The notes beneath the pieces were generated by a model, which was not told where the DNA came from, ran no database searches, and worked only from the letters and a program-made list of their open reading frames with translations. From Amaranthus tricolor (taxonomy: Eukaryota; Streptophyta; Magnoliopsida; Caryophyllales; Amaranthaceae), in assembly GCF_026212465.1 (NCBI RefSeq), contig NC_080055.1, positions 17,238,515 to 17,302,514 of the forward strand: a stretch of 64,000 nt of DNA. The letters run 5' to 3'. Positions 39,134-52,128 of the stretch are shown piece by piece. Within the stretch, counting starts at the first letter, position 1. Each line of letters opens with the position of its first letter. Made by a program: the position numbers and the translations under genes.

Positions 39134-40394
39134 TTAATTGCGGTTCTCTCCAAACTTTCGCCAGATATTTTCAACCAAGTCATCTTTTAAGGATAAATGT
39201 GTTTGTCGATCTTTAACATCTTCCTTATTTGCCAAGTATCGATTGATATCAACAATTCTATCTGTGTAATACTCAAAGTCATCATTTAATCCACTTGTAC
39301 CTTCTAATTGACCTTTTGGGCGATCTCCCATGAACTCTCTACCATCAGCATAGTGTGTATATGTATCTCTTTCATCTTCCACTATCATATTATGCATAAT
39401 TATACAAGAAGTAATTATATTAGAGTCGTTCTTCATCCCAAACAAGTGAGGGCTTTCTAATTATTGCAAATCGAGCTTGCAACACCCCAAATGCTCGCTC
39501 CACATCCTTTCTTGCTGCTTCTTGATGTTGGGCAAATAACCTTGCTTTTGCTGTTTGCGGTTCAGTAATAGACTGAATAAAAGTAGCCCATTTAGGATAA
39601 ATGCCATCAGTGAGATAGTAAGCCATGCCATATTGATTTCCATTCACCGTGAAATTGACAGGTGGTGCCCTTCCTTCAAACAAATCAACTAAAAGAGGTG
39701 ATCGATATAGCACGTTGAGATCATTATATGAACCTGGCATCCTAAAAAAGGCATGCCATATCCATAGGTCATGATCGGCGATAGCTTCAAGAATTAATGT
39801 TGCAACACCAGCTCGGCCTTGATATTGCCCTTTCCATGCTGCTGGGCAATTCTTCCACTCCCAATGCATTCAATCAACACTACCAATCATGCCAGGGAAT
39901 CCTCGTTCTTCACTAAAGGCTAATAATCTCGTCAAATCTTGTTGTGTTGGTTTTCTCAAATAATGTTGCCCAAATTGGTTGATTATTCCCTTTGTGAAAT
40001 GACTGAGTGCTTTTCGTGCTGTGCTTTCGCTAATTTGGAGGTACTCATCAACTTGATCAGCAGCCACCCCGTATGCTAGCATACGAAGAGTTGCAATACA
40101 CTTTTGTAAAGCACTTAGACCTTTTCTACCAGTTGCATCAATGTTGGTAGTGAACCATGGATCGTTGTTGGAAACAGCTTCCATTATCCGTAAAAATACA
40201 TGTTTCCTCATCCTAAACCTACGTCGAAACAATCGAGAAGAATATGTAGGATTTTCAGCAAAATAATCATTAAATAGTTGGGAATGACCTTTTGAATGGT
40301 CTCTTTGAATTTGACATTTTTTTTTTGTTCTCACCCTTGGTTGTAGTGTTGAAACAATGGGAGGAATTGCGTATTGAAATGCATAATCAACCAT
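39134..40394 (-). pseudogene. PIF/Harbinger transposase (HARBI1/ALP1-like, DDE_Tnp_4)
   Basis: About 420 codons with an N-terminal helix-rich part (RLFRRRFRMRKHVFLRIMEA) and the endonuclease core. Acidic residues are visible: GSVD just before 39870, GSYNDLNVL near 39718 and DVERAFGVLQARF near 39490. The frame is broken by a TGA directly after the first catalytic Asp (39867-39869, where family members usually have Cys) and by a one-base change near 39430 between WDEERL and SNIITSCIIMHNM. The C-terminus ends normally at 39134. In active elements this nuclear nuclease works with the SANT protein to cut at TTA sites. The damage suggests a defective copy. Confidence 0.9.
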
Positions 40395-40402
40395 ATTATG
40401 TA

Positions 40403-40910
40403 TTAGTTCATTCTCTTCTCTTTCATTATTTCTGAATTAAGTCGAAGACTCTCTCCAAATGCACTCAAAGCTTGAATTGATTGATCTGCAACCATTTTCC
40501 CAGTCATGCGGGCCTTAGCCTTCTTCACACCCTCGGGGCGAGTGGATGATCCTCCTTGAGATTCACTTGTTGGTGTTTCAGAATCTTCTTCCGTCCTTGA
40601 TCTTTTCCCACTACTTTTACTACTAACATCACCAGTTGGTTGTTGATCCAATTGTTTTTTTTTTGATTAGTTTTTACCACTTGCTTCCACTTGTTATACT
40701 TTCTTAAAATTTTCCATTGCTCAATCAAGTTAAAGTTACCGTGTTTTCTTTGATGGATTAAATGCGCTTCTTTAAGCACATCTTCGTCTGTCGTGCCACT
40801 CTTCTTCCTCCTAAGAGCCTCATCATAACTTCCAAACCACTTCAAACATGCTGGAGCAACTCTACCCCAACGACATTTAAGCATGTCGGCGGTTCTTCGT
40901 GGGATCAGAT
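40403..40910 (-). pseudogene. PIF/Harbinger SANT/Myb-like ORF1, C-terminal part
   Basis: Continues the SANT-domain protein after the CACTA insertion: CRWGRVAPACLKWFGSYDEA, GNFNLIEQW and a Lys/Ser-rich tail ending SEIMKEKRMN. A frame change at an eight-base A/T run (about 40652-40660) separates the two open stretches, and an in-frame stop sits close by. The parent protein binds the element's ends and brings the transposase to them (family knowledge). Confidence 0.85.
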
Positions 40911-41262
40911 CACTAGTGGAAAAAAATGTATTTGCTGCTCATCATTTGCTGCGGTTTTTGTGTATTAGAAGCAAAAAATAGGAAAATGTATTAGAAAAAA
41001 AAAATATATCCTAATTGCTGCGGTTTTGCAGTTGACCGCAGCAAATAACCTTTCATATTGCACTAATTGCTTTGGTTTTTCCACAACCGCAGAAAATACT
41101 TCTTCAAAGTTTGATTAATTGCTCCGATTATGCTTGAACCGCAGCAAATAACTTTTCACATTGCACTAATTGCTCTGATTTTTCCACAACCGCAGCAAAT
41201 ACTTCTTCAAAGTTTGATTAATTGCTCCGATTTTTGTTTTGAACCGCAGCAAATGACCGTTG
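40911..41262 (+). repeat. CACTA left end and subterminal array
   Basis: TIR plus five or more copies of TTGCT(G/C)(C/T)G(A/G)TTT and AACCGCAGCAAA. From about 41055 they form a two-copy higher-order unit of about 104 bp in which TTCTTCAAAGTTTGATT and TTTCACATTGCACT spacers alternate. Confidence 0.88.
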
Positions 41263-42495
41263 GAAAAAAATGAATTTTGTTAAAACCCGCCAGTTTCTGT
41301 TTTATTCGCATATCTTCTCAAATACGTTATACAGTTTGCTTTGTTCCTCATTGAAAAAACGCTTCATCTTCATCTTCATTTGCTTCGTTCCTCTTCTTCA
41401 TCTTCACAGACGTATAAGATTAAGCATCAAGATCATTTGTGTTCGTTTCTTGTGTTCATCTTCATTTTCACAAACGGTCATTAGCTGTTATTCATCATTC
41501 TTGTTGCTGTTCATCTTCACAAACGGTCATTTGCTGCTGTTCATCATTCTTAGCTTGTTGCTGTTCATCTTCACAAACGGTTTCTGAAGGTAAATCCTTA
41601 CTTCTGTTCTTGTTCATCATCAAACTTCGAATTTTCATAAACCTACTTGTTGCTTCTGTTCTTGTTGCTGTTCTTGTTGCTTCTGTTCTTGTTGTTGTTC
41701 TTGTTGCTTCTGTTCATCTACTGTACGTGTTCTTGTTCATCATCATCATCATTCTTTATTTTATAACTCAAGCTAATTTATTTTTTCAACTTTTCTTTTG
41801 CTACTATGATTTTCAATAATTTTTAATTCACTATCTGGTTTTTAATTAGTTTGCAGTTTAAAATTGATTTGATTTAGACTAGATTAGACTTGAAAATAAA
41901 TTGATATAATTTACATAAAGTGAAAAGTTACATGTATAATTATATGTCTAAGTGCTGAATACAAGTAATTTAAGTTGAAAACGAAAACCTATTAATAAAG
42001 ATGCACAATAATTTAGAATGGAAATGGAATAAGTTGATATAACTCATGACTAAAGGAATTAGAAATATGACAAGAATTTATTCATTCACTAATAAAATTA
42101 GAAAAGGAATTTGGAATTGAAATCTATGTAGTCTTAAATCTGAAAACCAAGTATTAAGTTCTAAAAGTTTGTAAAAGAATAAACAAAGACAAATTTATGC
42201 TATCTTAAATAGTTTATATTTTTGTAATTCAAATTTTTTGAAATTTTATAATCAAAAACTTAATATATAGAGATTTTATAATCAAAAAATTAATATATAG
42301 AAAGTTGATTCTTGTATCAGCTAAAGAGTAAAAATAACTTTTTACGTAAATTTTTTAAAACGATTTTCGTCTAATCTTTACTTTTCTTAGTTTACCCAAT
42401 AATCTAAAACTAATAGCTATGAGTGAGACAATAATGATTCAAACATTAATAAACACATTATCATCCGAAACTTTCATCCATCGATTCATGATTGA
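41263..42495 (+). other. CACTA leader region with TTCTTGTTGCTGTTC minisatellite
   Basis: Between the left array and the first recognisable exon. 41370-41730 is rich in CTTCATC and imperfect repeats of TTGTTGCTGTTCATCTTCAC and TTGCTTCTGTTC. The rest (41730-42400) is AT-rich. It probably holds promoter, untranslated leader and first intron. The translation start of the TNPA-like gene was not located. Confidence 0.5.
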
Positions 42496-43964
42496 GGTAT
42501 GTATTAACTTCTGAACGACATTTGGAATACAATGCATTGGGTCAACCCTGCGGAAAATGGCGTAGGCAATATGGAAAACAAGTAGGTCTATGTATCCGCA
42601 AGCTTTCCATATTGCACGCATGGAACGAGGTTCCAGAGGGTTTGAAGAACTCTCTATGGCATGATACTGTGGTAACCAACTTTACTATTTTTACTCATTT
42701 ATTTTCATTTTAAAATTAATTTGATTGATAGTAATAAATATAAATTTTTTTGTAGAATCTTTTCCACATCGAGAGCGATGAGGACAAGAAGAATGTGTTT
42801 CTTTCAGCTGTTGCTGAAAGATTCAGAGATTTCAAATCCAAGCTAGTAACTGGCTGGATTACGAAGAGTCGTGCCCGTACGACCAAAAAGGTCAAAATGG
42901 GAAACGAAGGTGGAGAGCAAGCACCTTCGAAGATGCCCTACGAAATATGGGGTCACATATCGAAGAGGGATTGGGAGGCCTTTGTTGCCAAAAGAACAAC
43001 TCCCATAGAAGTTGTAAGTATTTCATATTATATTGTAGTTTACCAATTTGAATTTACTTCTTTTGATTCAGTCATTAAACTAATACATGACATTCGATTT
43101 CTATTGATTAATTAGGAAAAGCGTGGTAAAGCTTCTGATTCTGCAAGCAAAAGAAAGTTTTACCATCGCTTAGGCCAGAAAACGTACGATGAGGTCCGAA
43201 AAGAGTAGGTGGATGCGGGTTTATACCCCAATCAAAGTTCATCCACGCCCTCATCTATGACTACCTCCGCATCCATGAATACTCTTGCTGCAGATCGGGT
43301 GCGTGATTGGTATTGCGGGCTTCATTCCCGAGATGTAAGTGGTAAATTTACCATTAATGATCCGGGAACGAAGAAGGTTGCTGATGCTGTGGTGAGTTTT
43401 GAAATTATTAAGTATATTCTTCATTTGTTTTGTAATCTTTGGCTTTGATGTAATTATACTAATTACTATATATGTCACTTTTTATTTGAACAGATGGGCT
43501 GGAAGGAAAAAGAAGCTACGGGGGAGTTCAGCCCAATAGGCAATGTTGACGCATTGCATATGGTCTTAGGGAAAGACCACAGTGGGCGGGTAGTCGGAAA
43601 AAGAGGCGTCCGCGTGGGGTTACAGAAGGCATTCGGCAAAGAGTGTGTTGCTACTCAATCCCGAACGGCACTGCGGGAAGAAGTAGCAACCCTCCAAGCG
43701 GAGATTACGAAGGACGTTCTCGCCAAGCTGGCCGCCGTGTTGCAGAAGATGGGAGCACCCATTGTGGACTTGGCAAACCTGATTGTCGAGGATCAGGAAA
43801 GTGAACATGGGGATCCTAACGCTTTGGTCGAGCTAACACCCGAGCGCATTACCCCCGTAGCACCCCAGCTCATGACTAATACCCCTGAAGGGGAAAACAC
43901 CACACCGGAGAACATAAACTTCGTTGCTCAAAATCCGGAGCCAACTCCGAAGCCAGTGCTACAG
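42496..43964 (+). pseudogene. CACTA TNPA-like gene (Transposase_24/PF03004-like), exons
   Basis: Exons with GT-AG borders read about 42496-42671, 42756-43013, 43116-43391 and 43494-43964. They contain GKWRRQYGKQVGL, YEIWGHISKRDWEAFVAKR, KRKFYHRLGQKTYDEVRKE and the family hallmark HMVLGKDHSGRVVGKRGVRV, followed by a coiled-coil-like stretch (LREEVATLQAEITKDVLAKL). In En/Spm, TNPA binds subterminal repeats and brings the ends together. An in-frame TAG (43205-43207) between VRKE and VDAGLYP breaks the third exon, where family members usually have Trp. It continues by splicing into the Ulp1-like region. Confidence 0.8.
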
Positions 43965-45260
43965 GTAAATATTTTTTAAATATATAAGCACTTATTAATT
44001 TAAATTGCAACGCGTAATTAATATTTTATTATGATGCTTATTATACTAAACGACATAATTTTCAGGAGGCGACTCCTTGATCTCTTAGCTGGCTCAGTTA
44101 GGTGTTGCTAGTGATGGCGACTTAACTGAGGTTGCATATGGTGTGGCCCAGCCAAATAAAGAGGGCCAAATAGTGCATTCAATGTCTGTTACAAGTAGCC
44201 ACATCAGTGTGGCCGTGGAGACTATTGTAAAGGGGTTTGAAGATTTCTCACTCCCAATTCCAATGCCAGCATGGAGCCTTGAGAAACTATCAGACGCCCT
44301 AGGTAGTTTCGTCACATGGCCATATGCTTGGGTCCGATTCACTAACATGGTAAGAATCATTTGTACCTTATTTATTTTTTTTAATTGCATGCTCACACTA
44401 ATTTAATTGTATAAATTGAAATAGCAAAAGAGTCCAAAGGGATCTTGGAGAGAGGTCGGTTCCTCAGCAAAGGTGTCGACTAGGTCAAAGTCGATGCCAA
44501 GCACTCCAATTTTGACTGATGAGGAGCTAAAAGATCTCTCTCAAGATTGCAAATGGCTGCATTATTGTGCATCTCGCATAAGTGAGGAGGACCCAATCAT
44601 TTTGAACCTGCTGAAGGAGCAATACTGCTTTTTAGAGAGCCCGTTTGTAATTATTGGTCCTAGTGACATCGGGCAATTTTTGAGAGGAGAGATGCTGAAT
44701 GTAGCTCTTTTCCATGTCTACATGAGGTGATGTTCATTATCTTACAAGTTAGGCATTGTTGTTTAATTGTTTTAATAACCGAATTACTAACAAAATTCTC
44801 TTATTTGTGAGTTTAGTGCGACTTACGAGGAGCTAAATTCTTGCCAACCTTCAATAAAAATCGGATGGTTTTGTCCGGAGTCGATTTCGGGTAGTAAATG
44901 TAGAAATGATCCAGATGACGTCAGAGCATACATTGAGACTGCTTTGACTAATTCCCTTGCATCTAAACACACATTCATTCTGGCTCCATATGTGGAAGAG
45001 TAAGTTTTATTTTTGAAATTGAACTTATCTTTTGATTTTTAAAGTCACCTAATCTCTAATTTGTTGATTTTAAATTTGTGTTTGTAGTTTGCATTGGATA
45101 CTTTTGGTCATATGTCCTTTAACGAACACTGTGCACGTCTTCGACTCATTACAAAAACCTCAAAGCCCACCTCGCAACACAAAATTCAAAGCGTTGTTGA
45201 ATGCGTACGTAATATTAATTATTTTACCAATTTGATTTAATTAAGTGTTGAATGCGTACG

Positions 45261-45457
<197 letters not shown>

Positions 45458-45566
45458 TAGTATTACTTTTCCCATGCGTTTCAGCGCAATGAAAAGAGTG
45501 CGTGGACAAATGGGATCTACATCCAGAGCCACATTTCCAAAATGGACAGCAATAAAGGTACACAAA

Positions 45567-46136
45567 TTCGATTTTATGCGTTTTTAAGCGTTTTTGTCAA
45601 TTTCGCGCGTAAAGTAGGTCAAACTTGGTTTGTTATGCACGAAACTTGGCACACAACACTATTTGGCATGTATTATTGTGTTGAAATGGTTAGAATTGAA
45701 AATAATAGTCATATGCTAGAAACTAGAAGTTAAGTTGCGATTTTAAGGGTTTTTAAGCGTTTTTATCAATTTCGCATGTAAAGTAGGTCAAATTTGGTTT
45801 GTTATGCACGAAACTTGGCACACAACACTATTTGGCATATATTATTGTGTGGAAATGGTTATAATTGAAAATAATAGTCATATGCTAGAAATTAGGTGTT
45901 AAGTTGCGATTTTAAGGGTTTTTAAGCGTTTTTGTCAATTTCGCGCGTAAAGTAGCTCAAACTTGGTTTGTTTTGCACGAAACTTGGCACACAACACTAT
46001 TTGGCATATATTATTGTGTTGAAATTGTTAGAATTGAAAATAATAGCCATATGCTAGAAATTAGAAGATAAGTTGCGATTTAAAGGGTTTTAAGCGTTTT
46101 TGTCAATTTCGTGCGTAAAGTAGCTCAAACTTGGTT
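45567..46136 (+). repeat. 169-bp tandem repeat array in an intron, first block
   Basis: Units start at TCAATTTCGCGCGTAAAGTA (45597, 45766, 45935 and a partial one at 46103), spacing 168-169 bp. Each contains TATGCACGAAACTTGGCACA and GAATTGAAAATAATAG. The units differ by a few percent. The array fills the intron between exons ending 45557 and starting 46998. Confidence 0.92.
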
Positions 46137-46470
46137 TTGATGCGAAACCGGGGCTGATTAAGGCCTTGGTTATGCAAGGATTAATGTTTTGGGTAAGCTT
46201 TGATTAATGTCACAGAGAAAAACTACAAATGATCATGAAAAGAACACGAAACAACCACAAACACTTAAACAATTGTGATCTAGCAAACTGTCGAGCAGCC
46301 CTCCTTCAGCTCAGCTTCTAAGAGTCCACGGGGATTGTTAGAATGGTTTTAGGACCTTGATAGCTAGATCCAAGTACCAATATTCCATTTCCACTTTAGC
46401 CTAGGTCCTGGATGCATAGGTTTGGTCTCCACGTGTCGTGCAAGGTGGTCTGGTCACTAGTTTGCTGCTG
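46137..46470. other. 334-bp unrelated segment interrupting the 169-bp array
   Basis: The sequence changes abruptly at GGTTTTGATGCG and returns at GCTGCTGTGTCAATTTC. It is less AT-rich than its surroundings (GTCCACGGGGATTG, GTCTCCACGTGTCG). It has no coding frame, terminal repeats or target duplication that I can see. Origin unknown. Confidence 0.7.
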
Positions 46471-46975
46471 TGTCAATTTCGCGCGTAAAGTAGGTCAAAC
46501 ATGGTTTGTTATGCACGAAACTTGGCACACAACACTATTTGGCATATATTATTGTGTTGAAATGGTTAGAATTGAAAATAATAGTCACATGCGAGAAATT
46601 AGGTGTTAAGTTGCGATTTTAAGGGTTTTTAAGCGTTTTTGTCAATTTCGCGCGTAAAGTAGCTCAAATTTGATTTGTTATGCACGAAACTTGGCACACA
46701 ACACTATTTAGCAGATATTATTGTGTTAAAATGGTTAGAATTGAAAATAATAGTCATATCCTAGAAATTAGGTGTTAAGTTGCGATTTTAAGGGTGCGTT
46801 TTTGTCAATTTCACGCGTAAAGTAGCTCAAACTTGGTTTGTTTTGCACGAAACTTGGCACACAACACTATTTGGCATATATTATTGTGTTGAAATGGTTA
46901 GAATAGAAAATAATAGCCATATGCTAGAAATTAGAAGTTAAGTTGCGATTTTAAGGGTTTTTAACCGTTTTTGAC
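46471..46975 (+). repeat. 169-bp tandem repeat array in an intron, second block
   Basis: Three more units (starts 46473, 46642 and 46805; spacing 169 and 163) with the same phrases. The array ends 20 bp before the acceptor region of the exon with the catalytic Cys. Confidence 0.92.
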
Positions 46976-47335
46976 ACTAACATCTATTTTCTCTTAGTGC
47001 TTTCAACAACCTTCTTCTTCCGTTGACTGCGGCTACTACGCGCTAAAGTATATGGACGATATTATAAAATCCGTGAAGGACTTTGGAGTCGAAAATATAG
47101 ATGCCGTAAGTATTTGTTACGTTCTTAATTAAATATATTATTGGTAAAATCTAACGTTTCTATATTAATCTTTTATTTTTATATTATATATAGGTTTTAA
47201 ACGACATTTCGCGGGAAACACGCTCTTTGAGAAGTGAAGAGATACGCGAATTAAAAGACAAGATTGCCGCGTATCTTGCTAATATTTGTCCTTGATAAAT
47301 TGTAATTAGTATAGATTATTTTTTATACTTTAATG

Positions 47336-48505
<1,170 letters not shown>

Positions 48506-48663
48506 GTACATAATATTATATTATATATACGAGCGAGAGTTTATTATTACAAAGATATTATTATTGATTATCTGTGATTATCATTGGATTAATCACTGTT
48601 ATTACATTGTATTATTATTGGATTATTATAAGGATAAAACGGAAAATGGAAAAAAAAAATAGA

Positions 48664-48928
48664 AGTATTTGCTGCGGTTAGTGGCAAAACCGCAGCAAAT
48701 AATGCCCCACTTATTTGCTGCGGTTTTGCCTCTGACCGCCGCAAATGATGCCCCACTTATTTACTGCGATTTTGCCCATGACCGCAGTAAATTATACCCT
48801 TTTTTGCTGCGGTTTTTAACCGCAGCAGTTAAAATAGGCTATTTGCTGCTATCACTATTGTTTGGGGCCAAAACCGCAGCAAATAATGGCAAAAAAAACC
48901 GCAATAAATGAGGTTTTTTCCACTAGTG
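48664..48928 (-). repeat. CACTA right end and subterminal array
   Basis: Inverted-orientation subterminal motifs (TTGCTGCGGTTTTGCC, AACCGCAGCAAATAATG) with spacers such as GCCCCACTTA. The end is TTTTTTCCACTAGTG. The spacers differ from those of the left end. Confidence 0.88.
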
Positions 48929-49613
48929 GATGGGGTCGTTCCATCCTTGCTGCTTCAATAGCTTCCTTAACTTTCTGCCACGTCACTCTTATCTTTTGGT
49001 TGGTGCTCACAATTGGATCTGTACTTGTGTTCATGACTGAACATTTGAGAGCAATATCTTCAATCCAATCGCAACTTTTCTTTGAAGGTATAGGGGCTTC
49101 ATCATTATAATTAGGTAGCTGTTGAGATGGTTGAACCAATTGAGTGAAGCTCGGTGGTGAACCAAATTGTGAAACTAGATCTTGAAATGATGGTTGGGTG
49201 TAAAGACTAGCATCAACATGATGAACAAAATTTCCTCCATCTTCACCATATTGATCATCTTGATCATTTCCTTCATTTTCATCATCATCATCATCATCAT
49301 ACTCTATCTCATTTTCGTCTAAACTTTCACCCCTTATTGGAGTTGGATAGATATCAATATTAGAGTTGACATTGTGAGATTGATGATGGTGGTGAAACAT
49401 AGTTTGAGAATTTTGGGTATTTTGAGGAACATAATAAGATGAATTTGGGATATTTTGAGGAATATATAGTAAGAAGAATTTGGAGTATTTTGAGAAAATG
49501 GAGGATTAAACGGAGGATTTTGATACTGAATTTGAGCACTTTGATTGTTAGAAAATTTTTTTCTTGGTTTTTTTTACAGGATTTCTTCCACAGTTTGGGT
49601 TATTTGAATCCAT
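48929..49613 (-). pseudogene. PIF/Harbinger SANT/Myb-like ORF1, N-terminal part
   Basis: A likely start ATG at 49611-49613 opens MDSNNPN, typical for this family, followed by a low-quality stretch with stops. From 49400 the frame is open (MFHHHHQSHN), through an Asp/Glu-rich stretch, to the SANT/trihelix-like region (SCDWIEDIALKCSVMNTS ... TWQKVKEAIEAARMERPH). It is cut at 48929 by the CACTA element. Its reading frame joins that of 40910 once one GAT copy and the insert are disregarded. Confidence 0.85.
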
Positions 49614-50101
49614 ATTTTTTTTGGGATTTTTGAAATGATTAGTTTGGTATTTTTTTTAAAGCAAAAAAAGTAGGAAAATAAGAACAAAATATGTAAAAAT
49701 AAAATTATGTCAAAAAATATCAATATGGGTCTCATTTTATAGATCTCGAAAAAATATGACCGTTGGTATAATTTTTTTAAAAAAAAATTATTTAAATACG
49801 AAAATAGCCGTTAAAGGCAAAAAACGGGTATTTTTTCGCTGCCCAATGAACAAGCGACACGTGGAAATGTATGCATGGGGCTGTCAGAATCTTGTTTTTT
49901 CTGATTTTTTGGGCCAATGGGTGCGTGACACGTGGCAGATTTGTTAAAAAAAATTGGTGACCGTTCTGTTTCGCGGGTTACACAATGACTCTTTTTTGCA
50001 ACCTTTTGCCAACCCACCTCAATTAAGGTTACCAATAAGAGTAAATTTACTCTAGTTTGGTCATGTGATCTAAAATTAGATCACCATTACTCATGCTCTT
50101 A

Positions 50102-50664
50102 AACCCTTACTACTATTCACTACTGTTTCTAAACCAAAATATTCTGATTCAAACCGAATTCCCTCCCCTACTTTCCTTGCTTCATTGTTGTCTCTTCTTT
50201 GTTACTCTATAATTACGATCCAAAGGTTACTCTATATTTCTCAATTTTTGTTCAATTTTGTCTACACAATTTCATGTCTCTTCTTTGTTCAATTTTGGTC
50301 CTTTCTTTGTTCGATTTGAAGATCTTATAATATTTTCTAGATTTCACCATCTACCATTGTTGATATTGAAACTTAACATCAAATTATTTAATTATTTGGC
50401 ATTATCATTATTTTCCGATTCATTTTGCAATTTCCAACAATAGTCTGATATCTCAATATCAAATTACTTGCTATGCATCATGATTGCCAAAGATAACTAA
50501 AACAAGTATAACAACAAATCTTGAAATAATACCTTCGTGTTCATGAATGAAGGTTCATGGATGATAGAAAAAATGAAATAAAATAATAGGAAAAGAAAAA
50601 GGTTATGAATAAAAATCTAGGGTTTATATTAAAGTTGAATAGATAAAACAAGAGATATTTTATT
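50102..50664. other. right flank of PIF/Harbinger, no gene
   Basis: AT-rich, pyrimidine-rich DNA with only short random frames. Nothing recognised. Confidence 0.35.
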
Positions 50665-52128
50665 GTAAAAGACTTATAGTTGCAAATCTTTAAAAAAACT
50701 CCACAAAATAACATTGTACTTTTTGAATTCAAGCTGCCGTAACATTATGAACCAAAAATTGTTTAATTTTCTATTATTTTGGAAAATTTCCTTGTTGCCC
50801 TTGTTTTCTTCTTGATCTATCTTCTCCATCTTCATCCATCTTCTTCTTCCCTCCATCTTTTTCTACTCCTCTCACCATCTCCATTTTTAGTTGCCAAATC
50901 ATCTCTATCTCCGTCTTAATTTGGAATTCATGGTGTTGAGCAGAAATTTTATTATCTTTCAACTTCTTTGAATTACTGATTGAGCAGAAATTTTTTATGC
51001 CAACTATTTAAATTCTTATGAAATGAAATAGGAGTATCCAACTTCATTACAATTTGCATATGTATATCCTGGAATTTTCCCTACTCTATTTGATTTTGAA
51101 CATTGATGACTTGGTTGTGTTCTCAAAATTTTCTCAATTACTGTTTTGCTATGCAGAAGAGTATGTGATCCACAACCATATCCATTAGATAACATAAAGA
51201 AAGAGCATATATGTGGTAGGCCACTAGGCCTTAGATTCGACAAAAAGACTGGTGATCTGTACATTGCAGATGCCTATTTTAGATTGATGAAGGTAGGTCC
51301 AGAAGAAGGCGTGGCCACTTCACTTGCGACTCAAGTAGAATAAGGAGCTCCTTTAACATTTACAAATGACTTGGATATATTAAATTAGGCTGGACTTATT
51401 GTGAATGCCAGCATATTAACGGAGGATACAAGTGCACACACTTCATAAACCAAGGAGATATATACCATCCCAAAACCATATGGCAGTGGGAAGAAGGTCT
51501 CTAATAGCTTATAAAGCGTGCACACCATTTTCAATTTATCGATGTGGGATAACTCATCCCAACACCCCCCTCACATGCGAACCCCCGACAAGTTCGCATG
51601 TGGGAGTAATCAATTAGGGTAGGAACGCCATTCTTTTCGAACCTACTATTTTTAAATTGTTGATTGAACCATCGGCTCGGATACCATGTTAAATTAGGTT
51701 GTGACAATTCGTCACATGATTTTTCACCGCGGCCCACTCGTGTGGACACGGGACACCCGTGGGCTCAAGCCTACAAATCCACGAGCCAAGAGCATTGAGT
51801 AGCTCTCAATACCATAAAAGGTCAATCGACAACATTCTGCTAAACACCATGAATTCCATATCAAGATGGAGATGTAGATGATTTGGCAACTGAAAATGGA
51901 GATAGTGAGATGAAAAGAAGAAAATAGATGAAAGAAGATAAACGAAAGAAGAAGATGGATGAAGACGGAGAATATGGATGAAGAAGAAAATAAGGGCAAA
52001 AGGAAAATTCTCAAGATAACTGAAAATCAAACGTTTTTTGGTTCATAATGTTACGGCAGCTTGAATTCCAAAAGTTCAACGTCATTTTGTGGAATTTTTT
52101 TTAAGATTTGCTATCTCAGGTCTTTTGC
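50665..52128. mobile_element. inverted-repeat element carrying a host gene fragment
   Basis: Arms 50665-50945 and 51835-52128 are inverted copies (shared GAATTCAAGCTGCCGTAACA, TTGCCAAATCATCT and GAATTCATGGTGTT) with visible divergence and small indels. The interior has a strictosidine-synthase-like piece. Arm length and gene content suggest a Pack-MULE-like element, but no 9-bp duplication could be found, so class assignment is uncertain. A foldback element is the alternative. Confidence 0.6.
51157..51385 (+). pseudogene. captured strictosidine-synthase-like (SSL) gene fragment
   Basis: After an acceptor-like TTTGCTATGCAG the frame reads RVCDPQPYPLDN, then EHICGRPLGLRFDKKTGDLY, IADAYFRLMKVGPEEGVATS and, past a TAA near 51341, FTNDLDI. 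This is the beta-propeller region of plant SSL proteins (Str_synth family), most of which are not alkaloid enzymes despite the name. About 75 codons of a protein usually near 350-400 residues, with a stop, so it has no enzyme function. The intron end kept at 51156 shows that it was captured from DNA. Confidence 0.72.

Noticed and set aside
41439..41819. 126-codon Cys/Ser/Val-rich open frame in the CACTA leader
   Set aside because: It derives from the TTCTTGTTGCTGTTC minisatellite and is open in more than one frame.
45567..46975. CRISPR-like array, suggested by regular 169-bp spacing
   Set aside because: The units are contiguous tandem repeats without spacers, in an intron of a plant transposon.
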